NCBI GenBank assembly: GCA_943788635.1
Contig: CALSRA010000030.1
Span: 1 to 61,632 of the forward strand
Reading direction: 5' to 3'
Source of the DNA: an uncultured Alphaproteobacteria bacterium
GTDB taxonomy: Bacteria; Pseudomonadota; Alphaproteobacteria; UBA8366; GCA-2717185
DNA length: 61,632 nucleotides
A program made the translations under genes and the position numbers. Shown here in pieces: positions 25,616-34,647 of this stretch. The notes beneath the pieces were generated by a model. The model did not search any database. It saw nothing but the letters and a program-made list of their open reading frames with translations, and had not been told where the DNA came from. Position 1 is the stretch's first letter, and each line of letters starts with the position of its first letter.

Positions 25616-26791
25616 ATGAATTCCGCACCACCGCTTTTACCCAGTACCGCACCTGACCTTTCTGCGCAGGATGGGCTCACTGCGCTGGAACGCGCGGTCC
25701 GCCAACCGCTGATGCTGGGCCTGTTTTTACCGATCCAGAATGGCGGCTGGACGCCATCCGACGCGCCGCGCGGTACCGACTGGTCGTTCGACTACAATGC
25801 GCGGCTGGTCGTTCAGGCGGAAGAAGCGGGATTCGAACTCGCGTTCGGGCTGGCGCAATGGCTCGGCGCCGACGGGCATGGCGGCCGCACGAAATACCGC
25901 AAGAATACCATCGACCCGTTGCTGATGACATCCGGCGTTGCGGCGCTGACCCGCAACATCATCCTGATTTCCACGGTCCACGTGCTGTATGGCTGGCATC
26001 CGCTGCAACTCGCCAAGATGGCGGCGACGCTGGATCACATGTCGCATGGTCGCTGGGGGCTGAACCTCGTCACCGGATTTCGGCCGAACGAGGTTGGTAT
26101 GTTCGGGCTGGCCCCGATTCCGCATGACGAACGCTACGCCATGGTAGCGGAATTCACCGAGATCATGGAAGCCCTGTGGCGCGAGGACACCAACCTTACC
26201 TGGGACGGAAAATACTGGCAGCTGAAGGACGCCTACGCTTCGCCCAAGCCGGTCAACAACGACAGACCGATCATGGTCAATGCCAGCGCGTCCGATGTCG
26301 GCCTTGCCTATGCCGCGAAGCATTCCGACCTCATCTTCATCACCAGCCCCGGCGGCGCGGATATCAATGCCGCCGTGGAAACCCTGCCGCCACACACGAA
26401 GAGAATCAAGGAGCTGGCGGCGGCGGAGGGACGAACCGTGCACACAATTATCAACCCGCATGTGATCTGCCGCGATACGGAAGCCGAAGTGCAGCAGATC
26501 GTGCAGGCCATCGTGGACGGCGAGGACGCGGAGGCTGTCGACACGATGGTCGGCACCCAGAAATCGAGCGACGCCCAGTCCTGGCGCGGCCATCAGCGGC
26601 ATCAGCGTATCATCGGCGGCAATGTCCATGTCTTCGGCACCCCTGAACAGGTGGTCGATCAGTTCGCCAAGCTGAAAGCCGCAGGCTGCGACGGGTTGCA
26701 GATCAACTTCTTCGATTACGAACCCGACCTCGCCTATTTTACCCGGAACGTTCTGCCGCTGATGCAGGAAGCCGGGTTACGCAAAGCATGA
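25616..26791 (+). CDS. LLM-class flavin-dependent monooxygenase
   Basis: Bacterial luciferase-like monooxygenase of 391 residues, using FMNH2 from a separate reductase. It resembles the RutA/SsuD/dimethylsulfone monooxygenase branch: LMLGLFLPIQNGGW at the N-terminus, NARLVVQAEEAGFELAF, STVHVLYGWHPLQLAKMAATLDHMSHGRWGLNLVTGF and the C-terminal FGTPEQVVDQFAKLKAAGCDGLQINFFDY. The N-terminal 30 residues before the barrel look non-conserved, so the start could be downstream; ATG 25616 has no strong ribosome site. The gene is followed 20 bp later by a 2OG-Fe(II) oxygenase. Two oxygenases in a row suggest degradation of a heteroatom-containing compound. No flavin reductase is seen nearby. Confidence 0.86.
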   Translation: MNSAPPLLPSTAPDLSAQDGLTALERAVRQPLMLGLFLPIQNGGWTPSDAPRGTDWSFDYNARLVVQAEEAGFELAFGLAQWLGADGHGGRTKYRKNTIDPLLMTSGVAALTRNIILISTVHVLYGWHPLQLAKMAATLDHMSHGRWGLNLVTGFRPNEVGMFGLAPIPHDERYAMVAEFTEIMEALWREDTNLTWDGKYWQLKDAYASPKPVNNDRPIMVNASASDVGLAYAAKHSDLIFITSPGGADINAAVETLPPHTKRIKELAAAEGRTVHTIINPHVICRDTEAEVQQIVQAIVDGEDAEAVDTMVGTQKSSDAQSWRGHQRHQRIIGGNVHVFGTPEQVVDQFAKLKAAGCDGLQINFFDYEPDLAYFTRNVLPLMQEAGLRKA

Positions 26792-26811
26792 GCCGCTGAA
26801 GAGAGGCAAAG

Positions 26812-27858
26812 ATGGTCGCACACCTGTTTCATGAAAACGCGCCGAAGGACCCGGGCGCATCGCTGGCGCAACTGAAGCGTATCGACCTCGGTCCCTATCT
26901 CGCCGGGGAAACAGGCGCGCTGGATATACTCGCCGATGACATTCGGCACGCATGCGAAACCGTCGGATTTTTCTACATCGCAAACCATGGCATTCCAGAT
27001 GCGCTGGTTACCGAAGCATTCGCCCAGTCACGGCGCTTCCATGCCCTGCCGCTGGCGGAAAAGAAGAAGATCCCGCAGGACGCCCATAATATCGGCTACC
27101 TGCCGATGAATGCGAGCATGCAGCGCCATTCGACCGTGCATCAGGCAACGCGGCCGAATCAGAATGAATCCTATTTCGTCACCCATGACCGGGGCCCGAA
27201 CCATCCCGATGTCATCGCGCAAACACCATTGCGCGGCGGCAATTACTGGCCGGAAAACCTGCCGGGGTTTCGGGACGGCGTCATGGCATATTTCAATGCT
27301 CTGAACACGCTGTGCCAGCGCATTGTGCCGGCATTCGCCGTGGCGTTGGGCATGGAACCCGATGGACTGGAGCATGACTTCGCAGACGAGAACAATGCGA
27401 AGCTGCGCATGCTGCATTACCCGCCAACCCGTATCGAAGACAATGATTTCGGAACCGGGCCGCATACCGACAATTCCTTCATGACGGTCCTGGCCCGCGA
27501 CGAAGTGCCGGGGCTGGCGATCCGCCTGCCATCAGATGAATGGCTTGAACCGCCCCTGCTGCCCGGTACCTTCCTGGTGAATATCGGCAACATCCTGCGG
27601 CGCATGTCGAACGACCGCTTCCTGTCGACCCCGCATGGCGTCATCGTCGATGGTGGCGCCGACCGCTATTCCATGTCCTATTTCCACAGCCAGAACGTGG
27701 ACCGGACTATCCGTGTCGCCCCGTCCTGCACCGATGCGGACAATCCCCCGAAATACCCGCCGGTGCCCTACCGGGAACTCATCACGGAATATTCGAAGGC
27801 AAACTACTTCCATCAGGACGGATTCGGCAAGGGCGAGATCAAGCACCGCTATGAATGA
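26812..27858 (+). CDS. 2-oxoglutarate/Fe(II)-dependent oxygenase, isopenicillin N synthase-like
   Basis: Oxygenase of 348 residues. The N-terminal DIOX_N-type segment is VGFFYIANHGIPDALVTEAF. The iron facial triad is visible as His and Asp in GTGPHTDNSFMT and the distal His in LSTPHGVIV. The 2-oxoglutarate-binding RxS is in DRYSMSYFHSQN. The position after LPGTFLVNIGNILRRMSNDRF is also canonical. The start has AGAGAGGCAAAG upstream. It is probably cotranscribed with the LLM monooxygenase. Substrates in this family range widely (amino acids, ethylene-type, xenobiotics), so none is assigned. Confidence 0.9.
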   Translation: MVAHLFHENAPKDPGASLAQLKRIDLGPYLAGETGALDILADDIRHACETVGFFYIANHGIPDALVTEAFAQSRRFHALPLAEKKKIPQDAHNIGYLPMNASMQRHSTVHQATRPNQNESYFVTHDRGPNHPDVIAQTPLRGGNYWPENLPGFRDGVMAYFNALNTLCQRIVPAFAVALGMEPDGLEHDFADENNAKLRMLHYPPTRIEDNDFGTGPHTDNSFMTVLARDEVPGLAIRLPSDEWLEPPLLPGTFLVNIGNILRRMSNDRFLSTPHGVIVDGGADRYSMSYFHSQNVDRTIRVAPSCTDADNPPKYPPVPYRELITEYSKANYFHQDGFGKGEIKHRYE

Positions 27859-29118
27859 GCGAATGCAATCCCCATATAAAATGAGCGGTAACCTGCCTGC
27901 CCCGCCGCGGCGGGGGCGCCTTGTCGATTACCGAATAACGAACGCCTGGCAGTATCCCATCAGGCAACGGCGAGATGCGGGGGCTCGTCGCTGAGCCGGT
28001 CTTCCAGAACGGCCTCTGTGTCCGTCGGCAGGACGACCTCGACGGACGTTCCCACTCCCAGCTCGCTGCGGATGCTCAACGTTCCGCAAGTTCCTTCGAC
28101 AGGGGCAAACCAAGACCTGTTCCCTCGAAGCGACGCGAATACGCGCTATCGACCTGTCCGAAAGGCGCCAATACCAGCGGAATATCATTCTCGCATATGC
28201 CGATACCGGTATCACTGACAGTGACCATTACCGAGTCGGTCACCCCGACCTGGGCCAGTGTCACACTGACCGACCCGCCGTTCGGCGTGAACTTCAGCGC
28301 GTTGGACAGCAGATTGATAACAATCTGCCGCACGCGGGTCGGGTCGGACCGGATATCCGGCAGGTCGGATGGTAAATTGACCTGAAGATCGATACCGCCC
28401 GCACGCGCCTGCTCTTCCATCAGCCTGCTGGCGGATCGAACAACTTCTGCCGCATTCGTCATTTCCGGCGCGACATCGACCTTGCCGGATTCCGCCTTGG
28501 CAATGTCCAGCACGTCGTTGATGACACCCAGCAGATGGCCGCCGGCGTCATGAATATCGCCCGCGAATTCCTTGTATTTCGCAATATTGATGGGACCGTA
28601 CATTTCGCGGTGGATCACTTCGGACATGCCGATCACCGCGTTCAGCGGTGTGCGCAGTTCGTGGCTCATATTCGCCAGGAATTCCGACTTGGCCTGGTTG
28701 GCGGCCTCGGCACGGGCAACGTTCCGCGTCAATTGCACCGTCCGGGCGTGATGCCTGCCAATCGACCGGTCCGCGAACCAGACGGCCAACAGCAACAGGC
28801 CGTAAACCACAACCAGCGCAGCGGCGACAATCACGACCTGGATGATGCCCTCGCGGATCAACAATGCGTGGAAGCCCGTGACATCGTTGTAAATTTCAAC
28901 GACGCCCTCGATCCGGCCACTACTGCCGCCCGGGCGCACGGGAAGATAGCTCGACAGGACATGCCGGTTATTGACCGTGCCGGATATCGAATTGAAGCGT
29001 TCCCGGTATTCAAGCTTTGTGGCGTTGCCACCACCCAGCGCCTCCTGGTAGCGCAGGTTTTCCCGGTAATCGCCACCGATCTGCGACGTCTCGGTTGAAA
29101 ACACCGTCAGGCCGTTTA

Positions 29119-30050
29119 GAGTCTGACTCGAAATGATATCCATGTTTTCATGCTCTTGCCAATCGTCGGGCGAGCAGTTGAATGCTGGCGATCAGGAGCC
29201 ATGCCTCCGCGCTTTCGATGGTTTCCTCGAAATCTTTGGCGAGACGGCGGTTACGACCGAGCCAAGCGAAGGTGCGCTCAACCACCCAGCGGCGGGGCAA
29301 CAATACGAACCCCTTGGCGGCGTCGGAGCGCTTGACGATCTGCACGGTCCACTTCCCAAGTTTGGCCAGCGCGTCGCGCAACTTCGGTCCCGCGTAACCA
29401 CCATCGGCGAAAACATGGCGCAACCGGGGAAAGGCGTGGCGTATCGACGCCAACAGCGCGGGCGCGCCGTCGCGATCCTGGATATCGGCGGCGTGAACCA
29501 TGACGGCGACCAGAAAGCCGCCTGTGTCGGTCACGATATGACGCTTGCGCCCTTTGACCTTCTTTCCCGCGTCATAGCCCCGAACACCGCCGCTTTCCGT
29601 GGTTTTCACCGTCTGGCTGTCGATCACCCCGGCGGTCGGGCTGGTCGTGCGCCCAGAGGTTTCCCGCATCGACATCACCAGTTGGCGATTGATGACGTGC
29701 AAGGTTCCATCCGAGCGCCAAGCGTAAAAATATCGCTGGATCGTACTGCGTGGCGGAAATTCCCGGGGCACCATGCGCCATTGGCAACCGGTGCGCGCCA
29801 CATAAAAAATCCCATTCACCACTTCTCGAAAATCCGTGGTTCGCGGGCGGCCTAATCGACGCGGCGGGGACAATAATGGCGAAATCAAACGCCACTCCTT
29901 ATCCGTCAAGTCGCTTGCGTAACGAAGGCTCGAACGATCAAACTGCGGGCGGGTGATCTCAGTCCACATGTTGTGTCTCCTCATTTGCTTCAACACAAAC
30001 GAGAGAATCACAACTTACTGAAATCACTCAACTCATTTCGGGCCGGACAC
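29119..30050 (-). mobile_element. Complete IS5-family insertion sequence (932 bp)
   Basis: The ends read GAGTCTGACTCGAAATGA (29119 onward) and, on the other strand, GTGTCCGGCCCGAAATGA (from 30050), an imperfect 18-bp inverted repeat matching at 14 positions. The flanking trinucleotides are TTA (29116-29118) and TCA (30051-30053), a TNA target duplication with one base since changed; TNA targets are typical of the IS1031-like branch. One transposase gene fills it. The left 89 bp recur at 49995-50083. Confidence 0.85.
29148..29969 (-). CDS. IS5-family DDE transposase
   Basis: Transposase of 273 residues. The N-terminal DUF4096-like region is [15 protein letters not shown] with [22 protein letters not shown]. 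The DDE residues are Asp in [15 protein letters not shown], Asp in [12 protein letters not shown] and Glu in [23 protein letters not shown]. The ATG at 29969 has AGGAG 7 nt upstream. The frame is intact, so the element may still be active. It is oriented the same way as the kinase gene it disrupts. Confidence 0.9.
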   Translation of the reverse strand: MWTEITRPQFDRSSLRYASDLTDKEWRLISPLLSPPRRLGRPRTTDFREVVNGIFYVARTGCQWRMVPREFPPRSTIQRYFYAWRSDGTLHVINRQLVMSMRETSGRTTSPTAGVIDSQTVKTTESGGVRGYDAGKKVKGRKRHIVTDTGGFLVAVMVHAADIQDRDGAPALLASIRHAFPRLRHVFADGGYAGPKLRDALAKLGKWTVQIVKRSDAAKGFVLLPRRWVVERTFAWLGRNRRLAKDFEETIESAEAWLLIASIQLLARRLARA

Positions 30051-30390
30051 TCAGGTCATACATCTTGACCTTCAATATCGGCGTGCCGCGCATCAACTCC
30101 GCAACATCACGGTGAAGGCTGATCGTTTTCGGATGGACGCGGATATCGTCCGGCGTCATCTGGTGGGCATCACTCACGAACCCGGCGTAGCGCGGCCAGA
30201 TACTGTTGCCCATCGTGATGGTCAGATCGACATTGTTCTGTTCCGCCATCCGCGAAAGCTGGCTGATCGACGACGACCAGTGCAGCCAGGAAATCGCGAC
30301 CCCGGCAGCCAGTACAATCGCGGCGCAGACGACCGCAAAGCGCCGTGTGAGACGGATCGGGTTTTCCAGTTCGTGGTTCAGGTCTGTCAT

Positions 30391-30716
30391 ATTCTTACCC
30401 GGGGCCGCAGCGCCCACTGCCAAAATTGAGTGCAAAGACCATACTAGCAGTGCAGCCATTAACAGGCCCTTAAACCAATGTTTTTACTTAATATGGTGAA
30501 TGCCCGTTAAGGTTATCATCAGGTTACGCCCGGGGTACCGGTCCTCGAACCTGATTTTGCCTGATCTCACCAAACCGACCGGCTGCTGCTTACCCTGGCG
30601 AGCCTTAGAATGTACGACAATGCAAGCGCGGCGTTTGCGTGGGCTGCGCGACATCCTATGATCGCGGCAGCTCAGGGACGCACCCCGGGAATGAGCAGCA
30701 GGGAAAGACGATAGTC
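30391..30716. other. Divergent intergenic region, kinase / GMC oxidoreductase
   Basis: About 325 bp with no convincing gene between the divergent kinase and GMC oxidoreductase starts. An AT-richer block near 30475-30520 could hold promoters for both directions. I see no clear operator, riboswitch or RNA. Confidence 0.4.
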
Positions 30717-32426
30717 ATGAGTTATGATTACATCATCATCGGCGGCGGTTCGGCGGGATCGGTCATGGCGAACCGGCTGTCGGCGAAAAGCGCCAACAAG
30801 GTATTGCTGCTGGAAGCGGGCATCGATACGCCGCATGGCAAGGTGCCGGCCGATATCCTCGATTCCTATCCGGGCACGGCCTTTTTCAACCCGAAATTCA
30901 TATGGAACGACCTGAAGGTCCATATCCAGCCGGTCAGCCATAATGACCCGGGCCAGCGGCCGCCGCTGCGGCAATACGAACAGGCACGGGTCATGGGCGG
31001 CGGGTCGTCGATCAACGGGCAGATGGCCAATCGCGGCGCACCGCATGATTATAACGACTGGCGCGACATGGGCGCGGAAGGCTGGGGCTGGGACGATGTC
31101 CTGCCGTATTTCCGCAAACTTGAGCGCGACATGGATTTCCCGGATGACGAAATGTATCACGGCACACAGGGCCGTATACCGATCCGCCGGCTGTTCGACG
31201 ACCTGTGGTCCGGCTACGCCAAGGCGGCGGCGGAAGGGTACAAGGCCCTGGGGTTCGATTACCTGCCGGACCAGAACGGCGAGTTCCGTGACGGCTATTT
31301 CCCGATCACCATTTCCAACGCCTATGACCGGCGGGTATCGACCGCGATCGGCTATCTCGATCCCGGCACGCGGGTGCGCAAGAATCTGGAAATCCGCGCC
31401 GAAACCCGGGTGCAGGAAATCCTGTTCGAGGGCACGAAGGCCGTTGGTGTCGTGATCCAGAGCCCGGGCGGCACAGAAGCCATCCACGCGAAGGAAATCA
31501 TCCTGTGCTGCGGCGCGCTGCATTCGCCGGCGATGCTGCTGCGGTCCGGCATCGGCCCGGTCGGGCATCTGAAGGATATGGGCATCGAGGTCCGCTCGGC
31601 GTTGGCCGGGGTCGGCCAGAACCTGATGGAACACCCGACCGTGGCGATTTCCGCCTACCTGCCGCCGGAATCACGGCTGGACCCGGCGACGCGGCGGCAT
31701 ATCCATATCGGCTTGCGCTTTTCCTCGCAGGTTGACGACTGCCCGCAGGGCGACATGTTCGTCGCCACAATTGCAAAATCCGCGTGGCACCCGGTGGGCG
31801 AACGGTTGGGATCGATGCTTGCCTTCGTCAACAAGACCTATTCCACCGGGCAGGTGCAGCTGAACTCGACAGACTGGCGGGCGGAACCGACGGTCGAATT
31901 CAACATGCTGTCGGATCGGCGCGATGTCGACCGGCTGATGAATACGGTACGGATGCTGGGGCGGGTTTATGCGACACCGTCAATGCAGGCGGCAAGCAGC
32001 AACACCTTTCCCTCCAGCTACAGCGAAAAGGTCCGCAAGGTCGGCGTGGTCACGCCACGCAACAAGTTCATCACCGGCGTCGCCGGCAAGCTGATGGATG
32101 GTCCATCCTGGATGCGCAGTTCGCTGATTGAAAAAGTGATCACCGAAGGCGACAGCATGGATTTGCTGATGACCGATGATGACGCGCTGGAATCCTATGT
32201 CCGGCGCACGGTCACCGGGGTCTGGCATGCTTCGTGTACCTGCAAGATGGGCAGCGATGGCGACCCGATGGCGGTCACGACCTCCACGGGCAAGGTGCGC
32301 GGCGATATCCAGGGGCTGCGCGTTGTCGACGCCTCGATTTTCCCGCGCGTTCCCTGCGCCAACACAAACATCCCGACCATCATGACGGCCGAGAAAATCG
32401 CCGATGCGATACTCGCAGGCCATTGA
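30717..32426 (+). CDS. GMC family FAD oxidoreductase (choline dehydrogenase-like)
   Basis: Flavoprotein of 569 residues. The FAD dinucleotide motif is YIIIGGGSAGSVMANRLS. GMC signature 1 is ARVMGGGSSINGQMANRGAP and signature 2 is CCGALHSPAMLLRSGIGP. The C-terminal active-site His is in GVWHASCTCKMG and the Asn in PCANTNIPTIMTAEKIADAI. It oxidises an alcohol to an aldehyde or acid. The ATG at 30717 follows AGGGAAAG; the frame upstream is not conserved. The next gene is an MFS carrier 20 bp downstream, probably cotranscribed and importing the alcohol or exporting the product. Choline itself is unlikely to be assignable without betB or betI neighbours, none of which are present. Confidence 0.9.
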   Translation: MSYDYIIIGGGSAGSVMANRLSAKSANKVLLLEAGIDTPHGKVPADILDSYPGTAFFNPKFIWNDLKVHIQPVSHNDPGQRPPLRQYEQARVMGGGSSINGQMANRGAPHDYNDWRDMGAEGWGWDDVLPYFRKLERDMDFPDDEMYHGTQGRIPIRRLFDDLWSGYAKAAAEGYKALGFDYLPDQNGEFRDGYFPITISNAYDRRVSTAIGYLDPGTRVRKNLEIRAETRVQEILFEGTKAVGVVIQSPGGTEAIHAKEIILCCGALHSPAMLLRSGIGPVGHLKDMGIEVRSALAGVGQNLMEHPTVAISAYLPPESRLDPATRRHIHIGLRFSSQVDDCPQGDMFVATIAKSAWHPVGERLGSMLAFVNKTYSTGQVQLNSTDWRAEPTVEFNMLSDRRDVDRLMNTVRMLGRVYATPSMQAASSNTFPSSYSEKVRKVGVVTPRNKFITGVAGKLMDGPSWMRSSLIEKVITEGDSMDLLMTDDDALESYVRRTVTGVWHASCTCKMGSDGDPMAVTTSTGKVRGDIQGLRVVDASIFPRVPCANTNIPTIMTAEKIADAILAGH

Positions 32427-32445
32427 GGGGCAAGGGTAGACCAGC

Positions 32446-33657
32446 GTGAAAGACGAAAGCCCCCGGCCACAGGGCACCGGATTCGTCATCCCGATGACGG
32501 CGCTGCTCGGCGTGCAGGGGCTGCTGTCGCTCAGCGTCCTGGTCGTGCCGGTGATTGCCCCCATCGCCGGCGCGGAACTGGGCGTCGAGGCGAAATCAAT
32601 CGGCGTCTTCACCGGCGTCATGTTCAGCGCCTCGATGATATGCTCGCTGATGAGCGGCGCGATAATCGAACGGTTCGGCGCGGTTGGCGCCGTTCAGATC
32701 TGCCTGGCCCTGGGCGCGGCGGGCATCGCGATGGTGACCTTGTCGGGCGTGTTCGCGCTGTTTGCCGGGGGCTTGCTGCTGGGCATCGCCTATGGCCCGA
32801 ATTCGGCGGCAAGTTCGGAAATCCTCGCCCGGTACACGCCGGACAAGTTCCGCAACATTGCCTTCTCGCTGAAACAGTCGGGCATGCCATTGGGCAGCGT
32901 ACTGGCCGGCGGGGCGGTTGTCGTGCTGGTCGAACCGTATGGCTGGCGGGTTACGCTGCTGATCATCGGCGCGGTGGGCGTGGTCGCGATGATTCTGATG
33001 CAGGGCATGAAGCGGAACTGGGATTCGGGTCGCGTGGCGGGTGGTACAACCCGGACCCGGGCCTCGCCGCTCGCCCCATTGCGGGCGGTACTGGCCGAAA
33101 GACGGACCCGGCTGATGTGCATCGCCTCGCTGTCCTTCATCTATATCCAGTTCGCGCTATCGACCTTCCTTGTTGCTTATCTGTATCAGGAAATCGGTCT
33201 TAGCGGGTCCGAAGCCGCCACGATATATGCCGCCGCCCATATGGCCGGGGTTGTCGCCCGGCCGGCGCTGGGTGTCATCGCCGACGGGTTCATCCCGCCG
33301 GTGCGTCTGCTTGGTATCGCCGGGCTGTTGATGTGCGGCGGTTGCATTGCGCTGGCGCTGTTCACGAAGGACACGCCGCTTGTCGCTTTCTATGCCGTCA
33401 CACTGCTGATCGGCGCCACCGCATCCGGCTGGAATGGTGTCGGCATGGCGGAAGTATCGCGGGCTATTCCGGCGAACCAGGTCGGCTACATGATGGGCGG
33501 GTATCTTTTTGTATGCTTTACCGCCGTGGTGACAGGGCCCCTGGTATTCAGCGGCATCCTGGCGGCGGGTGGCAGCTACCAGCTCGCCTACGGGCTGTTC
33601 GCCATCGCAGCCGGCATCACCGGGGTTTCACAACTGATGCAGCGCGACGTTCATTGA
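32446..33657 (+). CDS. Major facilitator superfamily transporter
   Basis: Membrane carrier of 403 residues starting at a GTG (32446). About 12 hydrophobic segments are visible, with FGAVGAVQICLALGAAGIAMV and GIAYGPNSAASSEILARYTPDKFRNIAFSLKQSGMPLGSVL in the N-terminal half. The basic loop (RNWDSGRVAGGTTRTRASP) separates the two halves. It follows the GMC oxidoreductase by 20 bp and ends 13 bp from the convergent tadC stop. The same RYxPxKxxxxxFSxKQxxxPxGxxxxG signature occurs in the carrier at 7730, so both belong to one MFS subfamily. Substrate unknown. Confidence 0.86.
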   Translation: MKDESPRPQGTGFVIPMTALLGVQGLLSLSVLVVPVIAPIAGAELGVEAKSIGVFTGVMFSASMICSLMSGAIIERFGAVGAVQICLALGAAGIAMVTLSGVFALFAGGLLLGIAYGPNSAASSEILARYTPDKFRNIAFSLKQSGMPLGSVLAGGAVVVLVEPYGWRVTLLIIGAVGVVAMILMQGMKRNWDSGRVAGGTTRTRASPLAPLRAVLAERRTRLMCIASLSFIYIQFALSTFLVAYLYQEIGLSGSEAATIYAAAHMAGVVARPALGVIADGFIPPVRLLGIAGLLMCGGCIALALFTKDTPLVAFYAVTLLIGATASGWNGVGMAEVSRAIPANQVGYMMGGYLFVCFTAVVTGPLVFSGILAAGGSYQLAYGLFAIAAGITGVSQLMQRDVH

Positions 33658-33669
33658 CGCTTGCCGATG

Positions 33670-34647
33670 CTAAAGACTGGTGAAGCCATCGATAATTCGC
33701 AAGGCACCGGGCCCGATCAGCACAACAAACAGGGTCGGCAGGATGAAGATAACCATCGGAATCATCAGTGTCGCCGGCAGTCTGGCGGCCTTGGCTTCGG
33801 CCTGCATCAAACGCTCATCCCGTAATTCACGGGCAAGAATTCGCAGCGACTGCGCCAGCGGCGTCCCGTATTTTTCGGTCTGGACCAATGTGCTGACCAG
33901 CGCTTCGACATGCTTCATTCCAGTCCGGCTGCAAAAATTCTCAAGCGCCTGACGCCGATCGGGCAGGAATCCCAATTCAATTCCAGTCAGTTCAACCTCG
34001 TCCGCCATTTCCTGCGAGGAATGCCGAATTTCCCGCGAAACCCGGTGCAGTGTCGCATCCAGGCTCGATCCCGCTTCGGTACAGATCACCATCAGATCCA
34101 GCATATCCGGCAAGGCCCGGACCAGTTTGGCCCGGCGTTTGTCGGTGACATTCCGGATATAGAGTTCGGGCAGATAAAACCCGCCGACGACCGAAAGCAT
34201 CGCCACAACCGGTTTCATCGACTTGCCCAGCGACATGAAGTCGAGGCTGTAAAACAGAACCGCAGCGCCGGCGCCGAAAACAAGCGGCAGGCAGAGCTTC
34301 AGCGCGAGATAAATGACAACGGCGTCGTTTGACCGATAGCCGGCGCGCACCAGTTTTTTTGCCGCCTGTTCCGCGGTTTCGCCCCGTTTCAGCTTCAGCT
34401 TCTCAACGAGGCTGCGGGCAAGCCCGAGACTATGCGACGACGCCGTACCCCGACGGTCGGAGGCGAGCAGGCCGTTCTTCAAAACTTCGCGGCGATCTGA
34501 CAGCGCGTTGATCCGCCGGTGCACCGGCGTGCGTTCCATCAGGGTGCGCCAGAAGGTCATTACGGCGAAAAAGGCCGCGACCGCTGCAACCAGCGCAATA
34601 TGGGTTACCGTCACCGGCCCCTGGGCAAGAAGTTCCTCGATATTCAT
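33670..34647 (-). CDS. tadC: Tad pilus assembly inner-membrane protein TadC
   Basis: Type II secretion GspF-domain protein of 325 residues, one of two platform proteins that couple the TadA ATPase to Flp pilus assembly. Visible are an N-terminal helix, the cytoplasmic RRINALSDRREVLKNG region, two central helices and the conserved LPDMLDLMVICTEAGSSLDATLHRVSREI of the T2SSF domain. SRTGMKHVEALVSTLVQTEKYGTPLAQSLRILARELR follows, then the last helix. The ATG overlaps the tadB stop by ATGA. It is the last gene of the operon and converges on the MFS gene. Confidence 0.92.
   Translation of the reverse strand: MNIEELLAQGPVTVTHIALVAAVAAFFAVMTFWRTLMERTPVHRRINALSDRREVLKNGLLASDRRGTASSHSLGLARSLVEKLKLKRGETAEQAAKKLVRAGYRSNDAVVIYLALKLCLPLVFGAGAAVLFYSLDFMSLGKSMKPVVAMLSVVGGFYLPELYIRNVTDKRRAKLVRALPDMLDLMVICTEAGSSLDATLHRVSREIRHSSQEMADEVELTGIELGFLPDRRQALENFCSRTGMKHVEALVSTLVQTEKYGTPLAQSLRILARELRDERLMQAEAKAARLPATLMIPMVIFILPTLFVVLIGPGALRIIDGFTSL

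Larger units (their letters stand above)
27960..30390 (-). pseudogene. Membrane sensor histidine kinase, broken by an IS5 element and a frameshift
   Basis: Start at 30390 (MTDLNHELENPIRLTRRF), then a transmembrane helix and an extracytoplasmic sensor region to KVKMYDL, where the IS is inserted. Past the element the frame resumes with [21 protein letters not shown] and a second helix ([20 protein letters not shown]). HisKA follows with [13 protein letters not shown], then N-box [12 protein letters not shown]1 DTGIGI and G2 [10 protein letters not shown]. Excising the IS and one TGA target copy restores MYDLNGLTV exactly. A second lesion lies at about 28,083: the frame stops after LAE, and the expected [19 protein letters not shown] tail continues in another frame to the TGA at 27960-27962. 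No response regulator is adjacent. Confidence 0.88.
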
